The position numbers were made by a program, and so were the translations under genes. A stretch of 14,813 nt of DNA from Dethiosulfatibacter sp. (GTDB taxonomy: Bacteria > Bacillota_A > Clostridia > Tissierellales > Dethiosulfatibacteraceae). The stretch lies in contig JAHRFV010000235.1 in the NCBI GenBank assembly GCA_019084435.1, forward strand, positions 1 to 14,813. Reading direction: 5' to 3'. Under the pieces are notes generated by a model. That model saw only the letters and a program-made list of their open reading frames with translations. It had not been told where the DNA came from and did not search any database. Position 1 is the first letter of the stretch; each line of letters opens with the position of its first letter. Shown in pieces: positions 1-6,583 of this stretch.

Positions 1-248
1 GCATCTGCTGCGTGGATCATATGCTGCTCGTGAGCCGTCCTAATATGAGTAAAATTATCAAGCTCATCATAAAGTGCGTCGTAAAATGGAATAACCGCTC
101 CACCAGGATATCCAAAAAAAGTCGATACTCTTTTTGGATATCCTGGTGGAGCGGTTATTCCATTTTACGACGCACTTTATGATGAGCTTGATAATTTTAC
201 TCATATTAGGACGGCTCACGAGCAGCATATGATCCACGCAGCAGATGC
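1..248. repeat. Near-perfect long inverted repeat at the window edge, probably a fold-back chimera
   Basis: Positions 1-118 are the exact reverse complement of 131-248, with a 12-nt unpaired centre (119-130). The right arm is in-frame acetolactate synthase coding sequence that continues into the gene. The left arm is the same coding sequence reversed and is not a gene in its own right. The repeat reaches base 1, so the arm may be longer outside the window. A palindrome made of coding sequence at a sequence end is typical of fold-back chimeras from whole-genome amplification, library preparation or assembly. A real inverted duplication is possible but much less likely. Bases 1 to about 118 should not be read as native upstream sequence of ilvB. 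The pairing is certain; its origin is inferred. Confidence 0.95.
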
Positions 249-1725
249 CTATGCGAGAACAACCGGTAGGGTCGGTGTAGCTATTGCAACATCTGGTCCC
301 GGTGCCACAAACACAATTACAGGTATTGCGACAGCTTACATGGATTCTGTTCCCCTTGTTGTTATAACGGGCCAGGTACCCAATATGCTAATTGGAAAAG
401 ATTCTTTCCAAGAAGTTGATATTACTGGTATTACTTTGTCTATAACAAAGCACAACTATCTGGTTAGAGACGTAAAAAAACTGGCCAATGTTGTAAGAGA
501 AGCCATCGAGGTAGCTATGTCCGGCAGACCAGGACCGGTACTGATAGATGTACCGAAAGACGTTTTTCTAGCCGAGCATGATTTCGAGCCATCCAATAGT
601 CCTGTGTATAGGGACAGGTTGGAATACGCTGAGTTATCATTAATAAAACAAGCAGCGGAATTGATTAATAATTCCAAAAAGCCGGTTATCTACGCCGGTG
701 GGGGTGTCAGAATATCTAAGAATGACTCTTTGTTGATTGAATTGGCAGAGAAAGCTCAAATACCAACTGCGAATTCGTTTATGGGATTTGGAACATTGCC
801 AAGAGATCATGAGTTATCTCTAGGTCTGGTGGGGATGCATGGTCAGGTTTATACAAATATGGCAGTATCCAATTGTGATCTGCTCATAGCCATTGGCGCT
901 AGATTCAGTGACAGGGTTATCGGCAAACCGGATGAGTTTGCAAGCGGGGCTAAGATTATACATATTGATATCGATCAAACTGAAATTGATAAAAACACCT
1001 ATGATTGCTTACCACTGATAGGTGATATGGAACATATATTGTCCAACATGCTGATAGACGTAAAACCGGCTACAAGACCGGATTGGATTGAAGAAATCAA
1101 TGCCTACAGGGAACCGGAGCCGGATAGATCAACATTTACACCTAAGAACATTCTGGAAAAAGCCAATTCTTATTTCCCGGAAAATACTATTGTTGCAACA
1201 GATGTAGGACAACATCAGATGTGGACTGGTCAATACTGGAAATTCAAGAAATCAATAGAGTTTTGTACATCGGGTGGACTTGGGACTATGGGATATGGCT
1301 TGGGTGCCGCAATAGGTGCACAGGTTGGTAATCCGGAAAAAAATGTCGTTCTGATTACAGGAGATGGCAGCTTCAGGATGAACAATAATGAGTTGATTAC
1401 CGTAAAAAGATACGGACTACCTATAAAGATTTTGCAGCTGAATAACCATTCTCTGGGTATGGTGAGACAGTGGCAAAGAATGTTCAGCAGAGCAAGGTAT
1501 TCCGAGACGGAAACCTTTGATGATGTCAACATGAAGATGTTTATTGAAGCTTACGGAATTAAATATTTCAGGTGCAATTCTATAGATGAATTGGAGAATG
1601 CACTGGAAGAAACTAAGGATTTGAACGAAGCAGTGTTTTTCGAATGTATTATAGATAAGGATGATTCTGTCTATCCAATAGTACCCCCTGGTAGACCAAT
1701 CAATGAGTTGTTGCTAAATGGTTAA
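121..1725 (+). CDS. ilvB: Acetolactate synthase large (catalytic) subunit, 5'-partial
   Basis: This TPP-dependent enzyme condenses two pyruvates to 2-acetolactate, or pyruvate with 2-oxobutyrate, as the first common step of branched-chain amino acid synthesis in the cytoplasm. The frame is open upstream of the first ATG (229) and reads VDTLFGYPGGAVIPFYDAL from 121, the usual N-terminal ALS motif. The true start therefore lies before the palindrome centre and roughly 20-25 residues are lost. The catalytic glutamate sits in the HEQ motif (220-222). ATSGPGATN follows, then a central FAD-domain region, and the C-terminal TPP/Mg motif from GDGS (1360) to LNN (about 1446). The visible 534 residues fit the family length of about 550-570. 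No regulatory subunit (ilvN) follows; a terminator lies directly downstream. Upstream leader and regulation are not visible. A catabolic ALS is less likely, since the sequence has the biosynthetic SFQEVD region. Confidence 0.93.
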   Translation, partial: VDTLFGYPGGAVIPFYDALYDELDNFTHIRTAHEQHMIHAADAYARTTGRVGVAIATSGPGATNTITGIATAYMDSVPLVVITGQVPNMLIGKDSFQEVDITGITLSITKHNYLVRDVKKLANVVREAIEVAMSGRPGPVLIDVPKDVFLAEHDFEPSNSPVYRDRLEYAELSLIKQAAELINNSKKPVIYAGGGVRISKNDSLLIELAEKAQIPTANSFMGFGTLPRDHELSLGLVGMHGQVYTNMAVSNCDLLIAIGARFSDRVIGKPDEFASGAKIIHIDIDQTEIDKNTYDCLPLIGDMEHILSNMLIDVKPATRPDWIEEINAYREPEPDRSTFTPKNILEKANSYFPENTIVATDVGQHQMWTGQYWKFKKSIEFCTSGGLGTMGYGLGAAIGAQVGNPEKNVVLITGDGSFRMNNNELITVKRYGLPIKILQLNNHSLGMVRQWQRMFSRARYSETETFDDVNMKMFIEAYGIKYFRCNSIDELENALEETKDLNEAVFFECIIDKDDSVYPIVPPGRPINELLLNG

Positions 1726-1735
1726 GACAGAAGAT

Positions 1736-1762
1736 AAAAAAGCAGGATTTCCTGCTTTTTTT
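1736..1762. terminator. Bidirectional rho-independent terminator between ilvB and the gate-protein operon
   Basis: The stem is 1736-1747 paired with 1750-1761: a GCAGGA/TCCTGC core flanked by a run of A on the left and T on the right, so both strands end in a U-tract. It lies 10 nt after the ilvB stop and overlaps the stop codon of the convergent gate-protein gene (complement of 1761-1763). It can serve both transcripts. Confidence 0.9.
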
Positions 1763-2204
1763 AGTTCATTTCTTTGATGAATTTTGATGCGACTATCGCT
1801 ACAAAAAAAGCGGAAATGATTCGCACCAATAAAACGATTAATAGGTTGGCACCGATTGGAACAAAAACAACTGTATCTTCAAATACGGCATGGCAAAGGC
1901 CTAAAAAAATTGAAACAATCACGAGACTCCGCTTGTCAAGATTGCCTTCGTCCACAGATTTAACCAATACCCCTGCTCCTAAAAAAAGACCTAAAATAAC
2001 GCCGATGACTAAAGGAAGTGAAGAATCCTTGTGAATTTTCAGTGAATTAGTAAGTGGTGACATCAAATTAGTCAGTTTCTCCATCATTCTAAGGTCTTTC
2101 AGAACCTCTATTACAATCATTAAAGGGAAAATTATGATAGCCAAGTCGAGAATAGCTAAAATACCATTTTTCAACGCTTCTATTAGTGTTATAATCAAAG
2201 TCAT
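1761..2204 (-). CDS. Small gate-domain (nucleoside recognition family) membrane protein B
   Basis: This 147-residue integral membrane protein has about four hydrophobic helices (roughly residues 5-35, 62-82, 92-108 and 118-140). It resembles the Gate / nucleoside-recognition family, which includes parts of nucleoside transporters, FeoB and spore maturation proteins SpmA/SpmB. The conserved block H105-x4-D-TVV-x3-IG-x-N followed by RII-x-AF (about residues 105-133) is matched by the upstream gene product, so the two are paralogues. The start at 2204 lies 11 nt after the upstream stop, behind a modest GGCAGGT ribosome site. It is the last gene of the dnaD-loader operon and its stop codon lies inside the terminator. 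The substrate is unknown. The family name does not prove nucleoside binding. Confidence 0.75.
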   Translation of the reverse strand: MTLIITLIEALKNGILAILDLAIIIFPLMIVIEVLKDLRMMEKLTNLMSPLTNSLKIHKDSSLPLVIGVILGLFLGAGVLVKSVDEGNLDKRSLVIVSIFLGLCHAVFEDTVVFVPIGANLLIVLLVRIISAFFVAIVASKFIKEMN

Positions 2205-2215
2205 GGGTTACCTGC

Positions 2216-2635
2216 CTATAGTACCAGATTCATGATCATTCCCACAGAAAAAGCGGTTATGATCCTTAAACCGGTAATAAAATAAGGATTGACTCCAATC
2301 CTTTTGATGACGACTGTCTCTCCGATAAGGTTATGCGCAATGGACAATACAATAGCAACTATCGTGGCTTGTTTGGCAGTTAGATCGATAGAGACCAATA
2401 CACCCAGTGCCGCATAAATGTTGACTGCAGCGCCTATGATTAAAGCAAAAGCCGCTTCCCCGGGAAGCCCGAGCAGCGACATAAAGGGAATAAATAATCT
2501 GGATATTGTCTCTAAAAGCCCCGAATACTTTAAAAGCTCTACCACCACATAAATGGGAAGCATTATCTTCCCTAATAAAATAAGGACATCAAATCCTTTT
2601 TTCAGACCTCGCTTAAAAGTGTCGATAGAAATCAT
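2216..2635 (-). CDS. Small gate-domain (nucleoside recognition family) membrane protein A
   Basis: This 139-residue membrane protein is the partner of the downstream gate protein. Helices fall at about residues 17-34, 62-84, 88-104 and 118-137. A short re-entrant-like stretch (ALIIGAAVNIYAALGVL) precedes the conserved block H101-x4-E-TVV-x3-IG-x-N and RII-x-AF. It is about half the size of full-length gate transporters, so it may pair with gate protein B to form one functional unit, as in other two-gene gate systems such as SpmA/SpmB; this is inference. The ATG is one base past the stop of the helicase-loader gene, and its AGAGGAG ribosome site lies inside the end of that gene, so translation is probably coupled. 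A transport or permeation role is likely, with unknown substrate. Confidence 0.75.
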   Translation of the reverse strand: MISIDTFKRGLKKGFDVLILLGKIMLPIYVVVELLKYSGLLETISRLFIPFMSLLGLPGEAAFALIIGAAVNIYAALGVLVSIDLTAKQATIVAIVLSIAHNLIGETVVIKRIGVNPYFITGLRIITAFSVGMIMNLVL

Positions 2636-2636
2636 T

Positions 2637-3623
2637 TTAACTCCTCTTGGTTCTTATGTCTTTGCCGTAGAATTTAAATATATCATAATTACTCATCAGT
2701 CGAGAAAAAATTCTGTCTGAATAAGCCTCGGATAATTTTTCCAAAGATAGATTAGTCGATATGATTGTTTTCTTGTCTGTTATCAAACGGGTGTTTATTA
2801 TGTTAAATAGCTCAGTTATAGTAAAGGAATTGATGGATTCTGCACCCAAATCATCAATTATTAGAAGATCAGACTCATAAATAAGACCGAAATTATCTTT
2901 GTTATCGTAGGATTCCAGACTTCTGTTGAACTTATGCTCACTAATTGTCTCAAACATTTTAAATGAGGACTGATACAAGACGATTATCCCCTTATCCATC
3001 AGATCTTTAGCGATACAGTTGCACATAAATGTCTTGCCGAGTCCGGTTCCACCGTAAAAAAGCAGATTTCTGTCTCTTTTTTGAAAAGTGTCAACGAATT
3101 CCAATGCGTGTTTTAAAATAATTTTGATGTTTTCCTTGGGTGTCAGTTTCTCTTTACCATAAGCTATGTCATCGAATTTGCTCAGATCGAATGTATCAAA
3201 GTTTTCCTTTTGCAATAAATTTCCCAGGCTGGAGATGTTGTATAATTCATTGATCAGGCTTTGCTTGTAGCAGGAACACATATTTCCCTCTGCGGTATAT
3301 CCTGTATCATTGCATTGACTACACTGATAAACTTCTTGAAGATAGATGTCGGGAACCCCTCTTTTTTTAAGGATGTATTTCTTTTCTTCCTTTAGTATAT
3401 CTATTGTCTCCCTAATATTTTTTATCTGATTTTCCAGTTGTTCCGGTTTTGTTAATATGATTCTGGAAATATTGATGCTGAGTCTTGCGATTTCCTGGTC
3501 AATTTGCTTGATTCTAGGCAACATGTCATATATTTCGTTTTGTCGTACGTTCAAGTCTTCTGTGGCTTGTAATCTTTTTTTGTTATAATCCTTTTTTATT
3601 CCATTTACAATTTCCTGTCTCAT
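2637..3623 (-). CDS. DnaI/DnaC-like replicative helicase loader (AAA+ ATPase)
   Basis: The 328-residue cytoplasmic ATPase probably loads the replicative DnaB-type helicase during replication initiation or restart. The N-terminal about 95 residues are charged and helical, with likely coiled coil at 25-85. A Cys cluster C101-x2-C104 and C116-x-C118 forms a probable zinc site, as in the DnaI/DnaC helicase-binding region. The AAA+ domain shows Walker A GGTGLGKT (191-198), Walker B LLIIDDLG (253-260), a sensor-1 STN (289-291) and candidate arginine fingers R304/R308. It is co-transcribed with the dnaD-like gene: the two overlap by one base (TGATG at 3621-3625), which implies translational coupling. 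IstB-type transposase helpers share the AAA+ core, but the zinc cluster and the DnaD neighbour favour a chromosomal loader. Confidence 0.9.
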   Translation of the reverse strand: MRQEIVNGIKKDYNKKRLQATEDLNVRQNEIYDMLPRIKQIDQEIARLSINISRIILTKPEQLENQIKNIRETIDILKEEKKYILKKRGVPDIYLQEVYQCSQCNDTGYTAEGNMCSCYKQSLINELYNISSLGNLLQKENFDTFDLSKFDDIAYGKEKLTPKENIKIILKHALEFVDTFQKRDRNLLFYGGTGLGKTFMCNCIAKDLMDKGIIVLYQSSFKMFETISEHKFNRSLESYDNKDNFGLIYESDLLIIDDLGAESINSFTITELFNIINTRLITDKKTIISTNLSLEKLSEAYSDRIFSRLMSNYDIFKFYGKDIRTKRS

Positions 3624-4672
3624 CAGATATCCTCTTCATCTTTGATTAAGTCAAAATAGTTTTTTCTTGCCATGTCCTCAAGTTCTTCTTCCGATAACTT
3701 ATTGTACTGCTGTTCAAAATTATGAGTTGTTTTTACGATATTTTTACTATATTTTGGTTGAGTTTTTTGCTGTTTGCCCAAATCATCGATTTTTTTGCAA
3801 CCACTTTTATGCCAATTTTCTAGAATTGTATTGAAATAGTTAAGGTTTGGATTTGAAGTCTTTGAAGAGAAAGACAGGGCATGTATGATCATCTCCATCG
3901 AAAAGCCCCATTGATCAACCCATACATCTATAATCCTCTTCTCACTTAAGGTCAGTTGTCTGCCATCAAAGCCCAAGTGCTTTTTAACAGTATTATAGTA
4001 TTTGAAGTTTTTCTTTTTGTCATCAAGGTACTTGGTCAGTTCTTCCTTATCATGGATGTTATTGTCAAACCAAGCCGCTAATAGAGTCTCCACATACTTC
4101 ATACTTTTGATATTTTTTTTCTCTACAGAGTATTTAAAGGTCTCTATTATAATTTCAGGAGTCGCTGAGTAGTTAGCTATCCAATCAAGAATGTTCCTTT
4201 TTTCGTTGGGTGTGATAAGCCTACCTAGTGTTAATTCCACCTCTCTGAACATATCTTTAATTGATTGTGATTTGTTGGCTTCGATCAGCATATCAAAATC
4301 CGTTTTTTGTTCTTGCCGTTCATTATTTAATGTTGTATCCTTTGGTAAGTAACGATAGATGTTTTCCACATAGAATTGCTTGAGATTCACAAACTCAACC
4401 TCAGGTTCACCTTGAGTATTGATGTTTATATTTATGATTCCTTGATCTTTCCAATATTTCCAAGCTTCATCTACTTCTTCCACTGATATACCTATGTTTT
4501 TAGAAATGGTTTCATTGGAAAAATTACTTTCGCCATCCATTGCGTACTTAAAACCCAATAGATACACTTTTACGAAGTCGCCTTTTGCCACTGGCATGAA
4601 ATCATTGATAAAAATGTTCTCTATTGCTGTATTTCCGAAATCTATCTTTTCCTGTTGTAGTTTAAACGTCAT
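3623..4672 (-). CDS. dnaD: DnaD/DnaB-family replication initiation protein with two DnaD C-terminal domains
   Basis: This 349-residue protein probably acts at the replication origin or restart sites to bring in the helicase loader encoded next to it. The N-terminus (about 20-90) is a winged-helix-like DnaD N domain. Two tandem DnaD C-terminal (DDBH2) domains follow at about 140-203 and 225-288. Each ends in the characteristic Tyr-x-Ile/Leu-x-Trp pattern: YVETLLAAW (193-201) and YFNTILENW (279-287). The C-terminus (300-349) is polar and acidic and probably disordered. Two DDBH2 copies are closer to Gram-positive DnaB or phage-type DnaD-like proteins than to single-copy B. subtilis DnaD. The start is supported by GAGGTGA six bases upstream of ATG and an extended -10 promoter at 4701-4709. 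It is the first gene of a four-gene operon. Confidence 0.88.
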   Translation of the reverse strand: MTFKLQQEKIDFGNTAIENIFINDFMPVAKGDFVKVYLLGFKYAMDGESNFSNETISKNIGISVEEVDEAWKYWKDQGIINININTQGEPEVEFVNLKQFYVENIYRYLPKDTTLNNERQEQKTDFDMLIEANKSQSIKDMFREVELTLGRLITPNEKRNILDWIANYSATPEIIIETFKYSVEKKNIKSMKYVETLLAAWFDNNIHDKEELTKYLDDKKKNFKYYNTVKKHLGFDGRQLTLSEKRIIDVWVDQWGFSMEMIIHALSFSSKTSNPNLNYFNTILENWHKSGCKKIDDLGKQQKTQPKYSKNIVKTTHNFEQQYNKLSEEELEDMARKNYFDLIKDEEDI

Positions 4673-4700
4673 CAGGTGTCACCTCAGGTTATTTTTTAAT

Positions 4701-4709
4701 ATTATATCA
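4701..4709 (-). promoter_or_regulatory. Extended -10 promoter of the dnaD-loader-gate operon
   Basis: On the minus strand TGaTATAAT is read (complement of 4701-4709), a consensus extended -10. A good -35 at the normal 16-18 nt distance is not evident. The leader to the dnaD start would be about 22-25 nt and contains the GAGGTGA ribosome site. Confidence 0.7.
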
Positions 4710-4778
4710 TAAAAAAATCGAACAGAATGTTAAAGTTGACACAAAATAAAATTTTAACTTTCTGTATCTTCCATATTG

Positions 4779-4787
4779 TGCTATACT
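4779..4787 (+). promoter_or_regulatory. Extended -10 promoter of the M23 peptidase gene
   Basis: TGcTATACT lies about 33 nt upstream of the chosen ATG. A TTGACA at 4736-4741 is too far upstream (40 nt) to be its -35. The predicted transcript starts near 4794, which excludes the TTG at 4776 as start and supports ATG 4821. Confidence 0.65.
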
Positions 4788-4820
4788 AAGAAAGTAAATT
4801 ACAAGATTGGAGAAACATCT

Positions 4821-6299
4821 ATGGATAAAGCCAGATTAATGATTAATAACATTAAGAAGAATCAGCTCATACAGAAGATAGTATCCAAAGGTCACATCAA
4901 AAAGTTTATTTCCAGTCACTATTCGACTAGTTTAACCATTCTTTTAGTCCTAACTTTGACAGTGCTAACTTATTCGCATGTATTGAATTTTATAAATGTG
5001 CAAGCCATATTGATTGAGGAGCAGGAATTAGCGACTCGATCATTTGAAGTGTATTTCGACGGAAATCATGTCGGAGATGTGAGAGACAAACAGGCGATAG
5101 AGGATATTCTTGAGGAAGTGAAAGCATCCATACAGCGATCAAGCCACTCCGAGATAGCAATATCAAACAATATCGAATACGTTGCCTCCCATACTGAAGA
5201 AGAAGATCTTGATAGTCATTTAGAGATTATGACCAGAATTAGATCACAGATTGAATACAATATACTAGCTTACTCTATTAAAGTAGACGGCGAAATAATT
5301 GGACGACTTCAGACATTAGAAGAAGCGGAAAGAATACTGGAAGATATCAAAGCACCCTATGCAGAATTGCTAGAAAATGGTAGTATTTTGGATCTGAGCT
5401 TTGCCGAAGAGGTTGAGATTGTTCAGGAAGAGGTTTCAAAATACCAGATTGATGAATACGAGCAACTATTGATGTACCTGCAAAAAGGAACCACTGAAGA
5501 AAAAACACATATCGTTGAATCAGGCGAGAATGTGTGGACTATAGCCAGCAAATATGGCATAACAGTAGAAGAGCTAAGAGCAGCCAATAGCGGGTCAAAT
5601 CTAAGCTTGATATACCCTGGAGATGAGTTGTCACTGATAGTGCCAAAGCCTTTCCTCGCTGTTCAGACAATTGAGATAGCAGTCTTTCCAGTACCAATCC
5701 CTTATGAAACTGAATACGAGTTGGTTTCTTGGATGTACAATGATGAGTATTCACTTAAGAGCTCAGGTGCAAATGGTGTCAAGCAAGTTGAAGCCTATAT
5801 AATCAAGGAAAATGGAATAGAGGTTTCAGTAGAAGTTCTGACAGAGACCGTGACAGAAGAGCCTGTGACAAAAGTGGTATACAATGGGATACAGGAACCA
5901 CCACCCAAAAAAGGTACAGGATCATTTATCAATCCACTACCAGCGGGAACAGTCACTTCCAGATACGGAGCAAGATGGGGTGGTTTTCATCAAGGCTTGG
6001 ATATCGGTGCCAGAGTTGGTGCCCCTATAAAAGCAGCAGATGGTGGCGTTGTTATCTATTCCGGATGGTTCGGTGATTATGGCTATATGGTTGAGATAGA
6101 CCACGGCGGTGGATTTACCACCAGATATGCCCATTGCTCACAATTGTATGTGTCAGTGGGGGAAAAAGTGTATCAAGGCAAAACAATAGCAGCTGTCGGC
6201 AACACAGGTTGGAGTACAGGACCTCATGTACATTTCGAGGTCAGAAAATACGGATCGACTGTCAATCCCCAATCATACATAGGAATACAATACAGATAA
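4821..6299 (+). CDS. Membrane-anchored LysM-G5-M23 peptidoglycan metalloendopeptidase
   Basis: The 492-residue cell-surface protein probably cleaves peptide cross-links in peptidoglycan. A basic N-terminus is followed by one membrane segment (about 34-57), acting as anchor or uncleaved signal. The outside part contains two copies of a roughly 31-residue motif (74-104 and 150-180; pattern V-x-x-DG-x-x-x-G ... A-x-x-I/L-L-E-[ED]-[IV]-K), then LysM (228-275) for glycan binding, a G5-like domain (about 277-358) and an M23 domain (368-488). Zinc ligands are present: H390-x3-D394 (HQGLD) and the HVH motif (H469/H471); H438 is also conserved. It is therefore probably active, unlike some degenerate M23 activators such as EnvC. 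ATG 4821 is chosen because TTGGAGA lies just upstream and the promoter overlaps the earlier TTG. It diverges from the dnaD operon. Confidence 0.9.
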   Translation: MDKARLMINNIKKNQLIQKIVSKGHIKKFISSHYSTSLTILLVLTLTVLTYSHVLNFINVQAILIEEQELATRSFEVYFDGNHVGDVRDKQAIEDILEEVKASIQRSSHSEIAISNNIEYVASHTEEEDLDSHLEIMTRIRSQIEYNILAYSIKVDGEIIGRLQTLEEAERILEDIKAPYAELLENGSILDLSFAEEVEIVQEEVSKYQIDEYEQLLMYLQKGTTEEKTHIVESGENVWTIASKYGITVEELRAANSGSNLSLIYPGDELSLIVPKPFLAVQTIEIAVFPVPIPYETEYELVSWMYNDEYSLKSSGANGVKQVEAYIIKENGIEVSVEVLTETVTEEPVTKVVYNGIQEPPPKKGTGSFINPLPAGTVTSRYGARWGGFHQGLDIGARVGAPIKAADGGVVIYSGWFGDYGYMVEIDHGGGFTTRYAHCSQLYVSVGEKVYQGKTIAAVGNTGWSTGPHVHFEVRKYGSTVNPQSYIGIQYR

Positions 6300-6303
6300 T
6301 ATG

Positions 6304-6340
6304 AAAAAAAGAAGTCCGCTGGAATCCAGCGGACTTTATT
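6304..6340. terminator. Bidirectional terminator after the M23 peptidase gene
   Basis: The stem is AAGTCCGCTGG (6312-6322) with CCAGCGGACTT (6326-6336), 11 bp with a 3-nt loop. A run of seven A (6304-6310) gives a good U-tract for minus-strand transcripts from the ABC operon. The plus side has a weaker TTTATTGTT tract. It sits between convergent genes. Confidence 0.9.
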
Positions 6341-6357
6341 GTTACTAAGATACTTTT

Positions 6358-6564
6358 TTACATTGTGATTAGCCAAATACCCAGAGCTACAAATACCAGA
6401 GCGAAGATGTAGAAAAATATTACAGTTCCTTGTTCGCCAAGTACCTTCCTGAACATTCTGATTTTTGCCATATCCCAGAGTTTAGGCGGTTTTTTTGCGG
6501 CAATATAAACCACCGCAATTGCATATAAAATAGCCAACAATCCTAATAAAGCATATCCGTCCAT
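6358..6564 (-). CDS. Small two-helix membrane protein ending the ABC operon
   Basis: This is a short protein of about 68 residues that I do not recognise. It has a hydrophobic N-terminal helix (LLGLLAILYAIAVVYIAA), a basic middle loop (KKPPKLWDMAKIRMFRKVLG) and a second helix (VIFFYIFALVFVALGIWLI). The start is uncertain: AAAGGAGGA lies upstream of two adjacent ATG codons (6567 and 6564). The second has the better 7-nt spacing; a TTG at 6582 lies before the ribosome site and is rejected. It begins about 20 nt after the stop of the upstream permease gene and has its own strong ribosome site, so it is the fifth gene of the TetR-ABC operon. It could be a small partner of the transporter, or an independent membrane protein of unknown function. 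Confidence 0.75.
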   Translation of the reverse strand: MDGYALLGLLAILYAIAVVYIAAKKPPKLWDMAKIRMFRKVLGEQGTVIFFYIFALVFVALGIWLITM

Positions 6565-6583
6565 CATTAATCCTCCTTTCAAT

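Noticed and set aside
1..118. Left arm of the palindrome as upstream regulatory DNA or a separate gene fragment
   Set aside because: It is an exact reversed copy of ilvB coding sequence, which explains it fully; no independent gene or leader signal is present.
229..231. ATG at 229 as the true start of acetolactate synthase
   Set aside because: The frame is open upstream and encodes the conserved FGYPGGAVIPFYDAL and the catalytic HEQ motif, so the real start lies earlier.
1774..2034. Plus-strand open frame antisense to gate protein B
   Set aside because: No ribosome site, no recognisable domain, and it fully overlaps a well-supported membrane protein gene; it is a shadow frame.
2637..3623. 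IstB-like transposase helper, implying an IS21 element
   Set aside because: No transposase or terminal repeats nearby; the zinc cluster and the coupled dnaD-like gene indicate a chromosomal helicase loader.
4736..4741. TTGACA as -35 of the M23 peptidase promoter
   Set aside because: It is 40 nt from the TATACT -10, far beyond the usual 16-18 nt, and no -10 lies at the right distance.
4776..4820. TTG 4776 as start of the M23 peptidase (15 extra residues)
   Set aside because: The segment overlaps the extended -10 promoter, and ATG 4821 has a good ribosome site.
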